Shown in pieces: positions 21,045 to 24,008 of a stretch of DNA of 24,008 nucleotides. The DNA comes from Ovoidimarina sp039190895. GTDB taxonomy: Bacteria; Pseudomonadota; Alphaproteobacteria; Rhodobacterales; Rhodobacteraceae. The position numbers and the translations under genes were made by a program. Below the pieces are notes generated by a model. The model did no database searches and had not been told where the DNA came from. It was given only the letters and a program-made list of their open reading frames with translations. Each line of letters opens with the position of its first letter. The stretch's first letter is position 1. The stretch lies in contig JBCCXY010000051.1 in assembly GCA_039190895.1 (NCBI GenBank), forward strand, positions 1 through 24,008, in the 5' to 3' direction.

Positions 21045-24008
21045 ATGTTCGCCGAACTAAGCGCCACGTCCAACTTTTCGTTCCTCCACGGGGCCTCCCA
21101 CCCCGAGGAATACATGCGCCGTGCCGCGCTTCTGGGGATCCGCGCAGTGGCCATTGCCGACGAAAACTCCGTCGCCGGGATCGTCCGAGCCCATACCGAA
21201 GCGAAAGAGATCGCCCGTGCCGTCCGCCTCCGCCAAGAGGCCCCGCTGATCGGCCCGCCCCGGCCCGATCACATCGCCAAGCCCCCGTCGGCAGACATCC
21301 ACAACACCCCCCACCTGCTCCCCGCAGCGAAGATCGTCACGCGGACAGGCTTCACCGTCACCACGCTGCCGAAAGACCGGCAAGGCTGGGCCAATCTCTG
21401 CCGCCTGCTCACCGTCGGGCGCCGCCGGGCCGAGAAGGGCGATTGCGACCTAGGCCTCGACGATGTGTTGGAGTGGGGCGGCCACCAGACGCTCCTCCTT
21501 CACCCGCCACAGGCACTGCCGTCGCAGCCCGGCGCGGGCGGTTGGTGGCAAGACGCACAACGGCTGACGCGCCGCTTTGCGGAAGACAGCCACCTGCTCA
21601 TGACCCCGCTCTACAACGGCCATGACCGCGCGCGGTTCGACAGGCTGGCCGCGCTCGCCCAGACGCTGAACATCCCCACCGTCGCCACGGCCCTCCCCCG
21701 GATGCACCACGGCCGCCGTCGCAAGCTCGCCGACGTGGTCACCGCAATCCGCGAAGGCATAAAGGTCGACGACCTCGGCAAAGCCGCGCTCTGCAATGCC
21801 GAAGCCCGCCTCCGGTCCGAGGCCGAGATGCGCACGCTGTTCAAAGGTCACGAAGACGCCATCGAGCGCACGGTAAAGATCGCCGAAGCGCTCACCTTCA
21901 AACTCGACCACCTGAAATACGAATACCCCTCGGAAGTGGCCGAAGGCGAAGCCCCCGCCGACCGCCTGAGGCGCCTCACGCGCGAGGGCCTGCAGTGGCG
22001 CTATCCCTCTGGAATACCAGAGAAAGTCGAAAAGCTCGCCCAGCACGAACTCACGCTGATCGCCAAGCTGAAATACGAACCCTATTTCCTCACCGTCAGC
22101 GACGTCGTCCGCTTCGCACGCTCCCGCAATATCCTCTGCCAGGGCCGTGGCTCGGCGGCAAATTCGGTCGTCTGCTACGCGCTGGGCGTCACCTCGGTCT
22201 CGCCCGAAGTGGGCACCATGGTCTTCGAACGCTTCGTCTCCGAGGCGCGGAACGAGCCCCCCGATATCGACGTGGATTTCGAACACGAACGCCGCGAAGA
22301 GGTGATCCAGCACATCTACGACCGCTACGGCCGCCACCGCGCGGGGCTGTGCGCAACGGTTATCCACTATCGCGGCAAGCGCGCGATCCGCGAGGTTGGC
22401 CGCGCCATGGGCCTGACCGAAGACACGATCAGCGCGATCTCCTCCCAGCTTTGGGGCTTCTTCTCGACCAACGGGCTGGAGAACCACCGCCTGCGCGAGA
22501 TCGGCCTCGACCCAGACGACAGCCGCCTCGCCCAGACGATGGAGCTGATCTATGAAATCCAGGGCTTCCCGCGCCACCTGTCGCAGCACGTGGGCGGCTT
22601 CATCATGACGGAAGGCCGCCTGGATGAACTGGTCCCCATCGAAAACGCCACCATGGCCGACCGCACAGTGATCCCGTGGGACAAGGACGACATCGAATCC
22701 CTCGGCATCCTGAAGGTCGACGTCCTGGCGCTGGGCATGCTCACCTGCATCCGCAAGGCGTTCGACCTGATCGGCACCCATCACGGCATCCGCTACGACC
22801 TCGCGAACCTGCCGCCGGAGGACCCGGTGGTCTACGACATGCTGTGCGACGCGGATTCGCTGGGGGTGTTTCAAGTGGAGAGCCGGGCGCAGATGAACTT
22901 CCTGCCCCGCATGCGCCCCCGCTGCTTCTACGATCTGGTCATCGAGGTCGCGATCATCCGCCCCGGCCCGATTCAGGGCGACATGGTTCACCCCTACCTC
23001 CGCCGCCGCAACGGTGAAGAGGTGGTGCAATTCCCCTCTGATGAACTGGGCGAAGTCCTCGGAAAGACGCTCGGCGTGCCCCTCTTTCAGGAACAGGCGA
23101 TGCAAATCGCCATCGTCGGCGCCGGGTTCAGCCCAGAGGAATCCGACCGGCTGCGCCGCTCGCTGGCGACCTTCAAAAAACACGGCAACGTGTCAGAATT
23201 CCGCAACCGGTTCCTGAAGGGCATGGCGGAAAACGGCTACGAGGCCGAGTTCGCCGAGCGTTGCTTCGCCCAGATCGAAGGCTTCGGCAGCTACGGCTTC
23301 CCCGAAAGCCACGCGGCCTCCTTCGCGCTGCTCGTCTATGCCTCGGCCTGGCTCAAGAAGCACCACCCGGGGATCTACGCCTGCTCGCTGTTGAACGCCC
23401 AGCCCATGGGCTTCTACGCCCCGGCCCAGATTATCCGCGACGCGCGGGAGCATGGGGTCGAAGTACGCCCGGTCGATATCAACGCCTCCTTCTGGGACAA
23501 CACCATGGAGCCGGCGCAAGAGGGCGGCCTCGCCCTGCGGCTGGGCTTCCGGCAGATCAAGGGCATGAAGGAAGAGGACGCGACCTGGATCACCGCCGCC
23601 CGTGCCAACGGTTTTCAGGGCGTCGAAGACGTCTGGCGCCGCGCGGGGGTGGAGCCTCGGGCCCTGCACCGCCTCGCCGAAGCGGACGCTTTCGCAAGCG
23701 TCGGCCTGGCCCGCCGCGAAGCGCTGTGGGCGGCGAAAGCGATCCTGTCGGACAAGCCGCTCCCCCTCTTCGGCGGGGATATTGACGGCGAGGGGATCAC
23801 AGAACCCGTCGCCCTCTTGCCCGCCATGACCGAGGGGGAGCAGGTGGTGGAAGACTACGTGTCCATGCGCCTGACGCTCCGCACCCATCCCATGGCGTTC
23901 CTGCGCCCCCGCCTGACCCCGGGCGCGCACCCACCGCCCGCACTGACCCCCGTGGAGGATGCGGGATTTGCCCGCGTCAGCGGGATCACCCGCAGCGACA
24001 GGTGGGAC
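21045..24008 (+). CDS. dnaE2: Error-prone DNA polymerase III alpha-type subunit DnaE2 (3' end beyond window)
   Basis: An open frame of 988 codons runs from ATG 21045 to the window end without a stop; the family is usually about 1050-1150 residues. It is a C-family polymerase for SOS-induced translesion synthesis. The N-terminal PHP domain ('SNFSFLHGASHPEEYMRRAALLG') is degenerate: the usual first His motif reads 'AELSATSN'. The polymerase core has 'CQGRGSAANSVVCYALGVTS', 'EPPDIDVDFEHERREEVIQ' with catalytic Asp409 and Asp411, 'FPRHLSQHVGGFIM', 'LGVFQVESRAQMNFLPRM' and 'FGSYGFPESHAASFALL'. In alphaproteobacteria dnaE2 normally follows imuA and imuB; here the upstream gene is rppH, so it stands alone. 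No Shine-Dalgarno is seen. Confidence 0.95.
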   Translation, partial: MFAELSATSNFSFLHGASHPEEYMRRAALLGIRAVAIADENSVAGIVRAHTEAKEIARAVRLRQEAPLIGPPRPDHIAKPPSADIHNTPHLLPAAKIVTRTGFTVTTLPKDRQGWANLCRLLTVGRRRAEKGDCDLGLDDVLEWGGHQTLLLHPPQALPSQPGAGGWWQDAQRLTRRFAEDSHLLMTPLYNGHDRARFDRLAALAQTLNIPTVATALPRMHHGRRRKLADVVTAIREGIKVDDLGKAALCNAEARLRSEAEMRTLFKGHEDAIERTVKIAEALTFKLDHLKYEYPSEVAEGEAPADRLRRLTREGLQWRYPSGIPEKVEKLAQHELTLIAKLKYEPYFLTVSDVVRFARSRNILCQGRGSAANSVVCYALGVTSVSPEVGTMVFERFVSEARNEPPDIDVDFEHERREEVIQHIYDRYGRHRAGLCATVIHYRGKRAIREVGRAMGLTEDTISAISSQLWGFFSTNGLENHRLREIGLDPDDSRLAQTMELIYEIQGFPRHLSQHVGGFIMTEGRLDELVPIENATMADRTVIPWDKDDIESLGILKVDVLALGMLTCIRKAFDLIGTHHGIRYDLANLPPEDPVVYDMLCDADSLGVFQVESRAQMNFLPRMRPRCFYDLVIEVAIIRPGPIQGDMVHPYLRRRNGEEVVQFPSDELGEVLGKTLGVPLFQEQAMQIAIVGAGFSPEESDRLRRSLATFKKHGNVSEFRNRFLKGMAENGYEAEFAERCFAQIEGFGSYGFPESHAASFALLVYASAWLKKHHPGIYACSLLNAQPMGFYAPAQIIRDAREHGVEVRPVDINASFWDNTMEPAQEGGLALRLGFRQIKGMKEEDATWITAARANGFQGVEDVWRRAGVEPRALHRLAEADAFASVGLARREALWAAKAILSDKPLPLFGGDIDGEGITEPVALLPAMTEGEQVVEDYVSMRLTLRTHPMAFLRPRLTPGAHPPPALTPVEDAGFARVSGITRSDRWD

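Noticed and set aside
21450..23183. Long minus-strand open frame (577 codons) opposite dnaE2
   Set aside because: Its translation is His/Asp/Gly-rich without recognisable motifs, and it mirrors the codon pattern of dnaE2 at high GC; an antisense shadow.

Overview
The window reads as ordinary chromosomal DNA of a high-GC alphaproteobacterium, most likely Rhodobacterales (Roseobacter/Rhodobacter group). Pointers are a CcrM-type cell-cycle DNA methyltransferase next to rnhB, GANTC sites upstream of ccrM, a GAAC-N7-GAA(C/T) alphaproteobacterial LexA-like site upstream of an error-prone DnaE2, the gpmI-envC-ctpA-rppH gene order, and short palindromic intergenic elements that I remember from this order. 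No tRNA, rRNA, insertion sequence, CRISPR array or phage gene was seen, and coding density is high with many 1-4 bp stop/start overlaps.

Layout. (1) 1-3011, minus strand: family-4-like uracil-DNA glycosylase, moaB, then after a 98 bp gap an RND efflux pair (membrane fusion protein and the first 49 codons of the permease). (2) 3211-9282, plus strand: a tightly overlapping six-gene membrane cluster, DUF4129 - DUF4350 - MoxR AAA+ ATPase - DUF58 - SpoIIM-like - RDD. The DUF58 gene appears to use a CTG start overlapping the moxR stop. It is followed by a separately promoted polytopic membrane protein. (3) 10320-11863: a divergent locus with a small exported protein and a membrane-anchored winged-helix protein on the minus strand, and a secreted two-repeat Cys protein on the plus strand. 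A 12-bp direct repeat spaced 21 bp lies between them. (4) 11872-13935: a structured non-coding stretch with a strong terminator, then rnhB and ccrM; three GANTC sites lie within 39 bp upstream of ccrM. (5) 13997-16321: a PhzS-like flavin monooxygenase, convergent with an HxlR regulator, which is divergent from a secreted protein resembling the animal APCDD1 domain. (6) 16424-20842: the operon gpmI - envC-like - ctpA - rppH. (7) 21045 to the end: dnaE2, cut by the window edge, with a promoter placed so that its mRNA would be leaderless and a near-consensus LexA site inside that promoter.

How the genes relate. The DUF4129-to-RDD cluster probably builds one membrane-associated MoxR/VWA-like chaperone assembly whose client is unknown. 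EnvC-like and CtpA proteins act on the envelope (septal peptidoglycan hydrolase activation and periplasmic proteolysis), and share a transcript with glycolysis (gpmI) and RNA 5'-end processing (rppH). rnhB, ccrM, the UDG and dnaE2 are DNA maintenance genes but sit in separate units. The least explained parts are the membrane winged-helix locus with its direct repeats, the folded RNA upstream of rnhB, and the APCDD1-like protein.
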